Part shown: piece by piece, positions 55,855 to 64,000 of the stretch
How positions within the stretch are numbered: the stretch's first letter is position 1
Layout: the number at the start of each line of letters is the position of its first letter
Assembly: GCF_902859855.1 (NCBI RefSeq)
Contig: NZ_CADIKH010000014.1
Coordinates: 124,001 to 188,000, forward strand
From: Paraburkholderia humisilvae
Lineage (GTDB): Bacteria > Pseudomonadota > Gammaproteobacteria > Burkholderiales > Burkholderiaceae
Direction of reading: 5' to 3'
DNA: 64,000 bases
The notes under the pieces: model-generated
The model's input: only the letters and a program-made list of their open reading frames with translations
Databases searched by the model: none
What the model was told of the DNA's origin: nothing
Program-made: the position numbers and the translations under genes

Positions 55855-56838
55855 CTAGAACACGAAGTCGCGCGTTTCGATTTCGGACATCGCGGCGGGC
55901 ACGGCGACGGCGGTCAGTGCGTCGCGTTCGCGGCGCACGCGCAAGCGGTATTCGGTCGGCGAAATCGACCAGCGCTTGCGGAAGATCTTCGCGAGATGGT
56001 CGCCGTTGCCCATGCCGCTGCGGCGCGCGATCTTGTCGACGGGCAATTCGGTGCCTGCGAGCAGCCGGCAGGTCATATCGAGACGCGCCTGCAGCAGATA
56101 TTCGGACGGGGTGCTGCCCATTTCGAGCCGGAAGCGGCGCAGGAAATTGCGCTCGCTCATCGCGGCCTCCTGTGCCGCGTCGGACACCGAGATGGGTCGA
56201 TCGCAGTTTTCGCGCAGCCATTGCGCACAGCGGCGCACCTTATCGACAACCGTCGTGCCGACGCTGCCGAGCAGCGGCATCAGCTTGGCGCTCGAGCCGG
56301 GCATCAGCCGCTCGGCGATCTCTCTCGCGACATCGATGCCGTGATCGCGTACGACGAGCGTAAGCGCGCTTTTGACGGCTTCGAAGCGGTCGTCGGCCTG
56401 TGCGGCCGGCAGATCGAAGACTAGCGTCGTGCGTGCCGTGGTGACGCACGCGGGCGCGGATTTTCCGTCTGGCGAGCTCGCAACCGCGCCTGACATCCGC
56501 CCGGCGCGCGCCGCGTCGGCGCCGCCGCCTGAAATGAACAGTGCGTCGAATGCGTGCTGCGCGCGCGCATCGAGTTCATCGGTCCACACCTGCACGGACG
56601 ACGAACACGTGACACTGCCGCCATGCAACGACAGCAGCCGCACGCTGTAGCGCACACTATCGCCTCGCGCGGACGCACTCAACTCGTTGGCAAGCTGGAA
56701 CGCTTCGGCAACGATGCCGGCGCCCAGCAATGAGAAGCCCTCCGACAGCACAATGCCCACGACGCATGACGCGCGAGACGCGCGATCGCCCGAAGCAAGT
56801 CCGCCAGCCCCCGACTGTTCCATCCCCGCGTGCGTCAT
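55855..56838 (-). CDS. AraC-family regulator with DJ-1/PfpI-like domain (GlxA-like)
   Basis: The 327-aa protein has an N-terminal DJ-1/PfpI-like fold (CVVGIVLSEGFSLLGAGIVA; FDALFISGGGAD) and a C-terminal AraC double HTH (ISVSDAAQEAAMSERNFLRR; PVDKIARRSGMGNGDHLAKI; FRKRWSISPTEYR). It sits directly upstream of manC and is a good candidate activator of the locus. GGGGATATC precedes the ATG. Confidence 0.93.
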   Translation of the reverse strand: MTHAGMEQSGAGGLASGDRASRASCVVGIVLSEGFSLLGAGIVAEAFQLANELSASARGDSVRYSVRLLSLHGGSVTCSSSVQVWTDELDARAQHAFDALFISGGGADAARAGRMSGAVASSPDGKSAPACVTTARTTLVFDLPAAQADDRFEAVKSALTLVVRDHGIDVAREIAERLMPGSSAKLMPLLGSVGTTVVDKVRRCAQWLRENCDRPISVSDAAQEAAMSERNFLRRFRLEMGSTPSEYLLQARLDMTCRLLAGTELPVDKIARRSGMGNGDHLAKIFRKRWSISPTEYRLRVRRERDALTAVAVPAAMSEIETRDFVF

Positions 56839-57564
56839 TTTGATATCCCCACGTGGCCGCTTGCACTTGTGCCGATTCGAATAAGATCGTTGAAATCCAT
56901 GGCGCCGATTTCCTTTCAGATAGTTTGTTATCCGAAATAGTCTGAACGTTGACCCGTCATCGAACCTTAGACCCGGTGCGACGGCAGCCCGGTGACGTCA
57001 CTTCGTTGCGCTCGTTCCCAGTCGGACATCGCAGCTTGCGGGCCCGCGCATCGTACAGACGAACTTCCGATCCAATCGGCGGTTCATTTATACCGCACGC
57101 GTCCCGCCGCCTGCCATTGCTATCAGTCGTTTTGTGTGCGGTCATCAACGTACTCCGCACAGTGTGGTCAAGCGCACATAAGATGCTTGCCGACCGACGA
57201 GCTTGCGGCCGATTTACAGCACGATTTCACACGCGTCGTAACGAGCGTACGAAACGTGGCCGAAGCGATGACAGCTCGACTGGAAGAACGTAGAGATTGC
57301 AATTGAACCAGCAGGATCGGCTTCGCGACGAAGCGACTTGCTTGCTGACCCGGCAGGGGTTGCCGGTACTGCGTTACTGCGAAGGGCATTGCATTGCGCG
57401 CGACGTGCTTTGCGACTGAATCGGCGAGCGAGCCGTGGTTTGCGTCGGTTCGAACTGCCTGATCACGATGCGCCAGCGCATTATTGCCGTGCACAAAACG
57501 CGGCTCTGTTCGGCATCGCACGTAGCGACTGCGACATCACGCGCACGCCTGCCTGGAAAGGAAA
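56839..57564. other. Intergenic region, about 0.7 kb
   Basis: No supportable gene. Frames are short and lack ribosome-binding sites. It separates the exopolysaccharide locus from the rpiA terminator. Confidence 0.4.
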
Positions 57565-57597
57565 ACGCCGTGCACAGCGAGCAGCTGCGCACGGCGT
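57561..57597 (-). terminator. Terminator of the rnr-rpiA operon
   Basis: On the minus strand ACGCCGTGC pairs with GCACGGCGT (9 bp) over a 15-nt loop, followed by TTTTCC. It lies about 65 bp after the rpiA stop. Confidence 0.6.
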
Positions 57598-57660
57598 ACG
57601 GGAGAACCGATCGATGAGACCCGACTGTCGACTGGGGTCGGAACTGCGATCGTAACCGGA

Positions 57661-58356
57661 CTAACGCTTCGGGTAATCGATCCGCTCGACTCCGGTGTCC
57701 GTGCCGAGCAGACAGATATTCGCGCCGCGGCCTGCAAAAAGTCCAACGGTCACGACGCCGGGCCACGCGTTGATCTGACGCTCGAACGCCAGCGGATCGC
57801 TGATCTGCAGACCTTTGACATCGATAATCTCGTTGCCGTTGTCCGTAATGAACGGTGCGCCGTCTTTCGCCACGCGCACGACCGGCACACCGCCAAGCGC
57901 GGTGACTCGACGGCCGATCGCGGTACGCGCCATCGGCACCACTTCAATCGGCAGCGGGAACTTGCCGAGCACGTCGACGCGTTTGCTCGCGTCCGCAATA
58001 CAGACGAATACGTCCGACACCGACGCAACGATTTTCTCGCGCGTCAGCGCGCCGCCGCCGCCTTTGATCATCGCGCCGCTGCGATCGATTTCGTCGGCGC
58101 CGTCGACGTACACCGGCAGCGCGTCGATCTCGTTCAGGTCGTACACCCGAATGCCGTGCGCCTGCAGACGCGCGGTGCTCGCAACCGAACTCGATACCGC
58201 GCCGCGATAACGGCCTTTGTGGGCGGCGAGCGCGTCGATAAAGCAGTTCGCGGTCGAGCCGGTGCCGACGCCGATCACCGTGCCTTCCGGCACGTGGGCA
58301 TTCACATAGTCGGCGGCCGCCTGGCCGACCCGTTGCTTGAGTTCGTCTTGAGTCAT
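57661..58356 (-). CDS. rpiA: Ribose-5-phosphate isomerase A
   Basis: RpiA (EC 5.3.1.6), 231 aa, interconverts ribose-5-P and ribulose-5-P in the pentose phosphate pathway. Motifs are IGVGTGSTANCFID, YVDGADEIDRSGAMIKGGGG and KRVDVLGKFPLPIEVVPMA. Start at 58356 is MTQDELKQRVGQAAADYV, typical of the family. It is the last gene of the operon. Confidence 0.97.
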   Translation of the reverse strand: MTQDELKQRVGQAAADYVNAHVPEGTVIGVGTGSTANCFIDALAAHKGRYRGAVSSSVASTARLQAHGIRVYDLNEIDALPVYVDGADEIDRSGAMIKGGGGALTREKIVASVSDVFVCIADASKRVDVLGKFPLPIEVVPMARTAIGRRVTALGGVPVVRVAKDGAPFITDNGNEIIDVKGLQISDPLAFERQINAWPGVVTVGLFAGRGANICLLGTDTGVERIDYPKR

Positions 58357-58463
58357 GAGAATTGAAATGCTGGCACGCGGGGAAACCGTTAGTTTACCGG
58401 ACTCCCACCGCAACTGGACAACACGCGTGTGGCGCCGCGGCACGCACCGCTCGAGCGCGCCTG

Positions 58464-59351
58464 TCAGGGCGCCGGTTTCGTCTCGACGGGGGTCTCAGAC
58501 ATGTACTTGTCGAGCAGCGCCTGTGCGATCGCGTCGGTTTGCGCGTCCGGATTGCCTGAATAGTCGCGCGGCCGGAAATGCATCTGGAACGCCGCGAATA
58601 CGTGCCGTGTTTTCTCGTCGAATACGCCGTCGGTCGCGACGTCATAGCCGTAGCGTGCGAGTTTCTGCTGCAGGCCGCGCACGTCCGCTGGTGCTTCCGG
58701 CGCGCGGCCAGCGAGGTCCGCAGTGACGGTCGCCGCGTCAGGCCATGCGCCGACGCCGGCGTCGTAGAGCTGCTTCCACGGAAAGAGCGGCCCTGGGTCG
58801 GTTTTGCGTTGCGGCGCGATATCGCTGTGGCCGACCACGCGCGTCGGCGGAATGCCGTAGCGGCTGACAATGTCCTTCGACAGACGAATCAACGCGTCGA
58901 CCTGCGCGGGCGGATACGGTTGCCATGTGCGGCCTTGCGGCGTGTCGATCGGGCCGAGATTCACGTTTTCGATGCCGATCGACGCGGCATTCAACTCGGT
59001 CGTCCCTTGCCATTCGCTGACGCCCGCATGCCACGCGCGCTGCGACTCCGGCACCAACTGCCAGACCACCGGCTCGCCGTTTTTGACCCGCGGTTGCGCC
59101 GGCACCAGGTAGTGCGCGCTCACCTGCTCGGTGGTCAGCACGTTCAGCGACTGCGCTTCGTCGATTTCGGTGTAGTGCATCACGAGGAAACGGATGCGGG
59201 TGTCCGCGTATTGCGCGCGATGGCTCGTGTCCGCGTAGTAGGTGCCGCGGTCGATCGTCGTGGTCGTGCAAGCGGCGAGCAGCACGGCGGCGAATGCGAT
59301 GAACGCGCGGCTCAGCGGAGTGGTGAGCGGGTGGGGACGGGCGAAGGTCAT
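58464..59351 (-). CDS. N-acetylmuramoyl-L-alanine amidase (AmiD-like lipoprotein)
   Basis: The 295-aa protein has a lipobox (FAAVLLAACT), an Amidase_2 domain with zinc ligands in VMHYTE, WHAGVSEW and VGHSDIAPQRKTDPGP, and a C-terminal peptidoglycan-binding domain (LQQKLARYGYDVATDGVFDE). It probably cleaves anhydro-muropeptides at the outer membrane, like AmiD. It lies 107 bp upstream of rpiA. Confidence 0.92.
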   Translation of the reverse strand: MTFARPHPLTTPLSRAFIAFAAVLLAACTTTTIDRGTYYADTSHRAQYADTRIRFLVMHYTEIDEAQSLNVLTTEQVSAHYLVPAQPRVKNGEPVVWQLVPESQRAWHAGVSEWQGTTELNAASIGIENVNLGPIDTPQGRTWQPYPPAQVDALIRLSKDIVSRYGIPPTRVVGHSDIAPQRKTDPGPLFPWKQLYDAGVGAWPDAATVTADLAGRAPEAPADVRGLQQKLARYGYDVATDGVFDEKTRHVFAAFQMHFRPRDYSGNPDAQTDAIAQALLDKYMSETPVETKPAP

Positions 59352-59397
59352 GGCGGGGTGCCTGTTCCTGAAGCGCCGGAAAAATACCGGCCGTGGC

Positions 59398-60144
59398 TTA
59401 TGCGCGCGCCGCGCCCCTCTGCCTGACCGCCTCAAACAGACAAACCCCGCTCGCCACCGATACATTCAGGCTCTCGACGCTCCCCGCCATCGGAATATGC
59501 ATCACCTCATCGCACGTATCGCGCGTGAGACGGCGCATGCCCTCGCCTTCCGCGCCCACCACAAGTGCAACGGGCCCATCGAGTTTGGCTTGATAGAGGC
59601 TCGTCGGCGCATCGCCAGCCGTGCCGACCACCCATACGCCCGCATCCTTCAGTTCACGTAGCGCGCGGGCGAGATTCGTGACCGTGATATACGGCACCGT
59701 GTCCGCCGCGCCGCTCGCGACCTTTGCCGCCGTCGCGTTGAGTCCGACCGCACGGTCGCGCGGCGCGATCACCGCGTGCGCGCCCGCGGCGTCGGCTACG
59801 CGTAGGCATGCGCCGAGGTTGTGCGGATCGGTCACACCGTCCAGCACCAGCAGCAGCGCCGGCCCGTTCAGGCCATCGAGCAGTTCCGCGAGATTTTGCG
59901 CGAGCGGCAAGTCGGTTGCACGCGCAACCACGCCCTGATGGCGCTCGGTGTGGGCCAGCCCCCACAGCCGCGTTTCGTCGGCGGCGATCACGCGCACGCC
60001 CGCCTCCTTCGCGACATGCAGGAATTCGTTCATGCGGCGATCGCGCCGCGACTGATCGTAATAGATGTCCTCGATCGTCGACGCATCGTGCCGCAAACGC
60101 GCGGTCACCGCATGAAACCCGTATAGAACCTTGAGACGTGACAT
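59398..60144 (-). CDS. rlmB: 23S rRNA (guanosine-2'-O)-methyltransferase
   Basis: RlmB methylates G2251 of 23S rRNA. The 248-aa SPOUT enzyme starts MSRLKVLYGFHAVTARLR and has LDGVTDPHNLGACLRVADAA, the AdoMet-knot VVGAEGEGMRRL, and IPMAGSVESLNVSVASGV. It lies downstream of rnr, as in many proteobacteria. Confidence 0.97.
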   Translation of the reverse strand: MSRLKVLYGFHAVTARLRHDASTIEDIYYDQSRRDRRMNEFLHVAKEAGVRVIAADETRLWGLAHTERHQGVVARATDLPLAQNLAELLDGLNGPALLLVLDGVTDPHNLGACLRVADAAGAHAVIAPRDRAVGLNATAAKVASGAADTVPYITVTNLARALRELKDAGVWVVGTAGDAPTSLYQAKLDGPVALVVGAEGEGMRRLTRDTCDEVMHIPMAGSVESLNVSVASGVCLFEAVRQRGAARA

Positions 60145-60312
60145 AACTGAACGACCTTTGATGACGCGCCTGAACGGCACGACATCGACAATGACAAACG
60201 ATGCGTGGGGACACTGCGCGCGCACGTAGCGGCCCGAAACAGTCTCAACCGGCCGAAGCCGCCGACGCGCGCCATACGCCACATGCGAGCGCGCGTCGCG
60301 CGACCGTGTGCG

Positions 60313-62853
60313 TCAGCGCTTCTTTCTCGGCTGCCCCTTGGCGGACTTCGCCGACGCCGATCGCGACGCCGCGCGCTTTTTCGCCGCGCTGCGCGCCGCC
60401 CGCGCTTCCTTCACCGCAGGGCTCGCCGCCGGTGCGGCCTGCTTGCGGTGCCCGCTTTCGGCGACCGCCAGCGCACGCACGCGCGGGCCGCCATCGCCAC
60501 GTTCGCCGCCGGATTTGTCGAGCGCAGCGCCGCGGATTGACGATGGCTTGATCGGCGTGTCGCGCACGAGGCGAAAATCGATCTTGCGCGCGTCGAGGTC
60601 GACGCGGCTCACCTGCACGCGCACGCGGTCCGACAACCGGTAGCGGATACCCGTGCGCTCACCGCGCAGTTCGTTTCGAATTTCGTCGTACTGGAAATAG
60701 TCGGAACCGAGCTCCGTCACATGCACGAGCCCTTCGATAAACAGTGCGTCGAGTTGCACGAAGATGCCGAACGACGTCACCCCGCTCACCATCCCGCCAT
60801 ATTCTTCGCCCAGTTTGTCGCGCATGAAATAGCACTTGAGCCATGCTTCGACGTCGCGCGATGCTTCGTCGGCGCGCCGCTCGTTGGACGAGCAATGCAG
60901 CCCGAGTTCTTCCCAGATCGCCGTGTTCTCGCGGCGGCGGCCGCTGCGTTTTTCGTCGTCGGCCTGCATCGCGCGAGCGCGCGGCGACAGCGCGGTGTTC
61001 AGCACGACCTGATCGGGCGTCTCCGGCTGGTACTTGCGACCCTGCAGGATCGCGTAGATCGCGCGGTGCGTGAGCAGATCCGGATAGCGGCGAATCGGGC
61101 TCGTGAAGTGCGCGTACGCCTCGTAGGCCAAACCAAAGTGACCGATGTTGTCCGGGCTGTAAACGGCCTGCTGCATCGAGCGCAGCAGCATCGTTTGCAG
61201 CATCTGCGCGTCGGGCCGGTCGCGGATATGCGCCATGAGCGCGGCGTAGTCGCTGGCGTGCGGCGTTTCCCCGCCGGTCAGCGTGAGGCCCATGCCGCGC
61301 AGGAACGTACGCAGGTTTTCGAGCCGTTCGGCGGTCGGCCCCGCGTGCACGCGGTAGAGCCCGGCGTGCTTGTTGCGTTTCATGAAGTCCGCCGCGCAGA
61401 CGTTCGCGGCCAGCATGCATTCTTCGATCAGTTTGTGCGCGTCGTTGCGGTGGCGCGGCACGATCTGCTCGATCTTGCCCTGCGCGTTGCAAACGATGTA
61501 CGTTTCCGTCGTGTCGAAGTCGATTGCGCCGCGCTTCTGGCGCGCGGCGAACAGCGCCTTGTATACGCCATACAGATTCTGCAGATGCGGCAGCAACGAT
61601 GCGCGGCGCGCGGCCTCCGGACCCTTCGTATTCGCGAGCACCGCGGCGACTTCGGTGTACGTCAGACGCGCGGACGAATGCATCACGCCCGGATAGAACT
61701 GGTAGGCCTTGATCTCGCCGCGCGCGGTAATCACCAGGTCGCAAACCAGCACGCAACGATCGACGGCCGGATTCAGCGAGCACAGTCCGTTCGACAGCTT
61801 CTCCGGCAGCATCGGGATCACGCGGCGCGGGAAATACACGGACGTGCTGCGCTCGAGCGCGTCGACGTCGAGCCCGCTGCCGGGCAGCACATAATGCGAC
61901 ACGTCGGCGATCGCGACGATCAGGCGAAAACCGTCGCCGCGGCCGACCTTCACCGGCTCGCAATACACGGCGTCGTCGAAGTCGCGCGCGTCTTCGCCGT
62001 CGATCGTGACGAGCGGCACGTCGCGCAGATCGATACGGTGGCGCATGTCCGCGGGCCGGACTTCATCGGGCAGTTTCGCGGCGGCTTCGAGCGCGGCGTC
62101 GCTGAACTCGTGCGGCACGCCGTACTTGCGCACCGCGATTTCGATTTCCATGCCTGGATCGTCGATATCGCCGAGCACTTCGACGACGCGTCCGAGCGGT
62201 TGCGAATGCCGGCTCGGAAAATCGGTCAGCTCGACCACGACGACCTGACCGACCTTCGCCTTCTTCGTGTTCTGCGTGATCAGAATATCGTGGCCGATGC
62301 GCTTGTCCTCGGGCGCGACGATCAGCGCGCCGTTCTCGTTGAGCAGGCGACCGATCACGCGTTTGTTCGCGCGATCCGTGACTTCGACGATATGCCCTTC
62401 CGGCCGCCCGCGCCGGTCGTAACCGACGATGCGCGCAAGCACGCGGTCGTTGTGCATGACCTTCTGCATTTCGCCGTTCGGCAGAAACAGGTCGTCCTGG
62501 CCGTCGTCGCGCACGAGAAAGCCGTACCCGTCGCGATGGCCCTGCACGCGGCCGGCGACGAAGTTCGACGGATGCGTCAACTGGTAGTGTCCACGCGGAT
62601 CGAGCCGGATCTGGCCATCGCGTTCCATCGCGGCCAGACGCTTGAAGAAGCCTTCGCGCTCCTGGCGCTTGATCGAAAGCGCCTCGGCGATGTCGTTCGC
62701 GGCAAGCGGTGCTTCACTCGTGCGCAGCACGCCGAGGATTTCTTCGCGACTCGGAATCGGATAGGGATATTTGCTCAAGGGCTTATCGATGATTTTTCTC
62801 GGTGCGTGGACGTCGGCGGATGAAATGCGGCGGTGCCGGGCGCTTTGGACCAC
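60313..62853 (-). CDS. rnr: Ribonuclease R
   Basis: RNase R is a processive 3'-5' exoribonuclease (EC 3.1.13.1) that degrades structured RNA. The ~846-aa protein has an N-terminal winged helix, cold-shock domains (SNFVAGRVQGHRDGYGFLVR), the RNB catalytic domain (IDGEDARDFDDAVYCE and YVLPGSGLDVDALE), an S1 domain (MVSGVTSFGIFVQL) and a Lys-rich tail. No ATG is available near the start: GTG at 62853 or TTG at 62778 (LSKYPYPIPSREE) are candidates; the TTG gives the more typical N-terminus. Confidence 0.95.
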   Translation of the reverse strand: MVQSARHRRISSADVHAPRKIIDKPLSKYPYPIPSREEILGVLRTSEAPLAANDIAEALSIKRQEREGFFKRLAAMERDGQIRLDPRGHYQLTHPSNFVAGRVQGHRDGYGFLVRDDGQDDLFLPNGEMQKVMHNDRVLARIVGYDRRGRPEGHIVEVTDRANKRVIGRLLNENGALIVAPEDKRIGHDILITQNTKKAKVGQVVVVELTDFPSRHSQPLGRVVEVLGDIDDPGMEIEIAVRKYGVPHEFSDAALEAAAKLPDEVRPADMRHRIDLRDVPLVTIDGEDARDFDDAVYCEPVKVGRGDGFRLIVAIADVSHYVLPGSGLDVDALERSTSVYFPRRVIPMLPEKLSNGLCSLNPAVDRCVLVCDLVITARGEIKAYQFYPGVMHSSARLTYTEVAAVLANTKGPEAARRASLLPHLQNLYGVYKALFAARQKRGAIDFDTTETYIVCNAQGKIEQIVPRHRNDAHKLIEECMLAANVCAADFMKRNKHAGLYRVHAGPTAERLENLRTFLRGMGLTLTGGETPHASDYAALMAHIRDRPDAQMLQTMLLRSMQQAVYSPDNIGHFGLAYEAYAHFTSPIRRYPDLLTHRAIYAILQGRKYQPETPDQVVLNTALSPRARAMQADDEKRSGRRRENTAIWEELGLHCSSNERRADEASRDVEAWLKCYFMRDKLGEEYGGMVSGVTSFGIFVQLDALFIEGLVHVTELGSDYFQYDEIRNELRGERTGIRYRLSDRVRVQVSRVDLDARKIDFRLVRDTPIKPSSIRGAALDKSGGERGDGGPRVRALAVAESGHRKQAAPAASPAVKEARAARSAAKKRAASRSASAKSAKGQPRKKR

Positions 62854-63013
62854 GTTGGACCGCTTTGGCCTGGTAGGCGGCGCCTGGCTCGCTCTGTCAA
62901 CGTACTGCTGCGGGCCATTCTATCATCCGTCTCTTAATGCGAACCGCGTTGAGGCTGCATGCGCGGCCTTCGGAAGCGCATTCGGCGTGGCGTGGACGGG
63001 TTCCGTTCAACGC

Positions 63014-63041
63014 TTGACAGCGGCGGATAGCTCGCTATAAT
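63014..63041 (+). promoter_or_regulatory. Promoter of the first tRNA-Leu
   Basis: Consensus TTGACA (63014-63019), 16-bp spacer, consensus TATAAT (63036-63041). Confidence 0.85.
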
Positions 63042-63118
63042 TGCGGTCTTTGCTGTTCCACGCAAGCTGAACAGGCCGAAATGGCAAGAGGCGGCGAGTA
63101 GCGGCAAATCAGGCACCT

Positions 63119-63203
<85 letters not shown>

Positions 63204-63210
63204 CTGATTC

Positions 63211-63238
63211 AAAAAGGTCGGCGTATGCCGGCCTTTTT
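63211..63238 (+). terminator. Terminator after tRNA-Leu copy 1
   Basis: AAAAAGGTCGGC / GCCGGCCTTTTT with loop GTAT, one G-T wobble. Repeated three more times in this region. Confidence 0.9.
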
Positions 63239-63361
63239 CATTTCTACGCCCAGGAAGCAAAGCGCCTGCGCGCTTTGCGCGGGGACTCGAAAGGCGGCGC
63301 TTGCAAGCGCCGCCGGGGTCGCGCCCGTGTGACCGAGTCCTCTCTTGGGCACCACTGATTC

Positions 63362-63389
63362 AAAAAGGTCGGCGTATGCCGGCCTTTTT
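63362..63389 (+). terminator. Second copy of the tRNA-Leu terminator
   Basis: Identical to the one at 63211, placed after the copied tRNA 3' end. Confidence 0.85.
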
Positions 63390-63432
63390 CATTTTCGGTT
63401 GCTGTTTTAGCGGCTCGCTTCAATTATCAAAG

Positions 63433-63460
63433 TTGACACACTGCATCATCCCGCTACAAT
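63433..63460 (+). promoter_or_regulatory. Promoter of the second tRNA-Leu
   Basis: TTGACA (63433-63438), 16-bp spacer, TACAAT (63455-63460). The same spacing as copy 1 shows that each tRNA is independently transcribed. Confidence 0.8.
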
Positions 63461-63480
63461 AGCGGTCTAGTTTGAGACGT

Positions 63481-63567
63481 GCCCAGGTGGCGGAATTGGT
63501 AGACGCACTAGGTTCAGGTCCTAGCGGTGGCAACACCGTGGAGGTTCGAGTCCTCTCCTGGGCACCA
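63481..63567 (+). tRNA. tRNA-Leu (CAG), copy 2
   Basis: 87 nt with encoded CCA, anticodon CAG in stem CTAGG/CCTAG and a well-paired variable arm CGGTG-GCAA-CACCG. The acceptor stem is perfect. Confidence 0.97.
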
Positions 63568-63573
63568 CGATTC

Positions 63574-63601
63574 AAAAAGGTCGGCGTATGCCGGCCTTTT
63601 T
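63574..63601 (+). terminator. Terminator after tRNA-Leu copy 2
   Basis: The same AAAAAGG(T)CGGC hairpin and T tract as at 63211. Confidence 0.9.
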
Positions 63602-63723
63602 CATTTCTGCGCCCAGGAAGCAAAGCGCCTGCGCGCTTTGCGGGGGGACTCGAAAGGCGGCGCTTGCAAGCGCCGCCGGGGTCGCGCCCGTGTGACCGAG
63701 TCCTCTCCTGGGCACCACGATTC

Positions 63724-63751
63724 AAAAAGGTCGGCGTATGCCGGCCTTTTT
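63724..63751 (+). terminator. Fourth copy of the tRNA-Leu terminator
   Basis: It follows the second copied tRNA 3' end and lies 5 bp from the convergent hipA-like stop. The A-rich side could also terminate that gene. Confidence 0.85.
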
Positions 63752-63755
63752 CATT

Positions 63756-64000
63756 TCAAGCAAGCCGAAACGCCCCCGACATACGCTCCTGCTGTCGCGC
63801 GGCGACGCCCAGCGACTGCGCTATCGTGCCCCACTGGGACACAATTCGCCTCTGCCGCTCGACGATCTCCTGCGCCGTCGCAACCGGCACACGAAAATAC
63901 GGCGCCACGGCAAACGCAAGCTCGAGATCCATCGCGTTGTCGGCCTCGCTGATGTTGAGCTTCAACCCATGCGCATCAGCAGTCGGATTCATATCGAACG
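63756..64000 (-). CDS. C-terminus of HipA-family toxin kinase (partial)
   Basis: The visible ~81 residues (FDMNPTADAHGLKLNISEADN, then DLELAFAVAPYFRV and QERMSGAFRLA) match the C-terminal end of HipA-family serine/threonine kinases of type II toxin-antitoxin systems. The 5' part, with the catalytic core and any HipB antitoxin, lies beyond the window. It sits right next to the tRNA-Leu repeats. Confidence 0.8.
   Translation of the reverse strand, partial: FDMNPTADAHGLKLNISEADNAMDLELAFAVAPYFRVPVATAQEIVERQRRIVSQWGTIAQSLGVAARQQERMSGAFRLA

Larger units (their letters stand above)
63547..63757 (+). repeat. tRNA 3'-end repeat unit, copy 2
   Basis: The same organisation as copy 1: 63547-63607 is repeated exactly at 63697-63757 (offset 150), including the CCA end and terminator. 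The spacer again carries the hairpin and palindrome. Sequence details match copy 2's own tRNA rather than copy 1's. Confidence 0.9.

Noticed and set aside
29471..56838. Cepacian (bce-I) cluster
   Set aside because: manC, a BceB-like gene, wza and wzc are shared, but ugd, the phosphatase and the bce order are missing.
60721..62823. 700-aa plus-strand open frame
   Set aside because: Exact antisense of RNase R; no motifs, Arg/His-rich composition.

Overview
The window looks like chromosome from a Burkholderia/Paraburkholderia-type betaproteobacterium. This rests on the high GC content, the strong preference for G/C at third codon positions, and housekeeping proteins (Bpt, Aat, PyrD, RpiA, RlmB, RNase R) that read like the Burkholderiaceae versions. 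Genus and species are inferences; no search was run.

Layout. (1) 1-7.4 kb is an accessory island. A plus-strand set holds a small hypothetical gene, a catalytic-core-only ATP-dependent DNA ligase, a Cys-rich protein, an FRG-domain protein and a single-TM partner. A minus-strand run starts at a double-HTH regulator (7363) and passes through two ribbon-helix-helix-like proteins, a YkgJ-type Cys-cluster protein, an H-NS-like protein and phage-type small proteins. (2) 7.4-8.4 kb has no convincing gene. (3) 8.4-20.1 kb is ordinary chromosome: small secreted proteins, a sulfonate operon ssuD-ssuC-ssuB-TOBE without ssuA, a TetR regulator next to a 3-hydroxyisobutyryl-CoA hydrolase-like gene and a divergent SDR gene with a clear operator, a lipoprotein, an SMR pump and a UPF0303 protein. 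(4) 20.3-26.8 kb has initiator tRNA-Met, two small membrane proteins, a Nudix hydrolase, aat, bpt, pyrD, a Gfo/Idh/MocA oxidoreductase and a GntR/FCD regulator. (5) 26.8-28.1 kb is a long gene-poor stretch ending at a Crp/Fnr-family regulator. (6) 29.5-56.8 kb is a large exopolysaccharide locus. (7) 57.7-62.9 kb is the operon rnr-rlmB-amidase-rpiA. (8) 63.0-63.8 kb carries two tRNA-Leu(CAG) genes, each followed by a copied tRNA 3' end plus terminator. The 3' end of a HipA-family toxin gene closes the window.

How the polysaccharide locus works together. ManC supplies GDP-mannose. A WcaJ/BceB-like phosphoglycosyl transferase starts the lipid-linked unit, glycosyltransferases extend it, a Wzx flippase exports it, and Wza/Wzc form the export machine. 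RmlA plus a VioA-like aminotransferase point to a dTDP-4-amino-4,6-dideoxyhexose, with RmlB expected elsewhere. Two membrane acyltransferases and an unusual acetoacetyl-CoA-synthetase-like/carrier/thioesterase fusion at the edge of the locus suggest acyl decoration of the polymer. That decoration module is the best candidate for an undescribed system. No Wzy polymerase, Ugd or low-molecular-weight tyrosine phosphatase is visible, so this is not a standard cepacian cluster.
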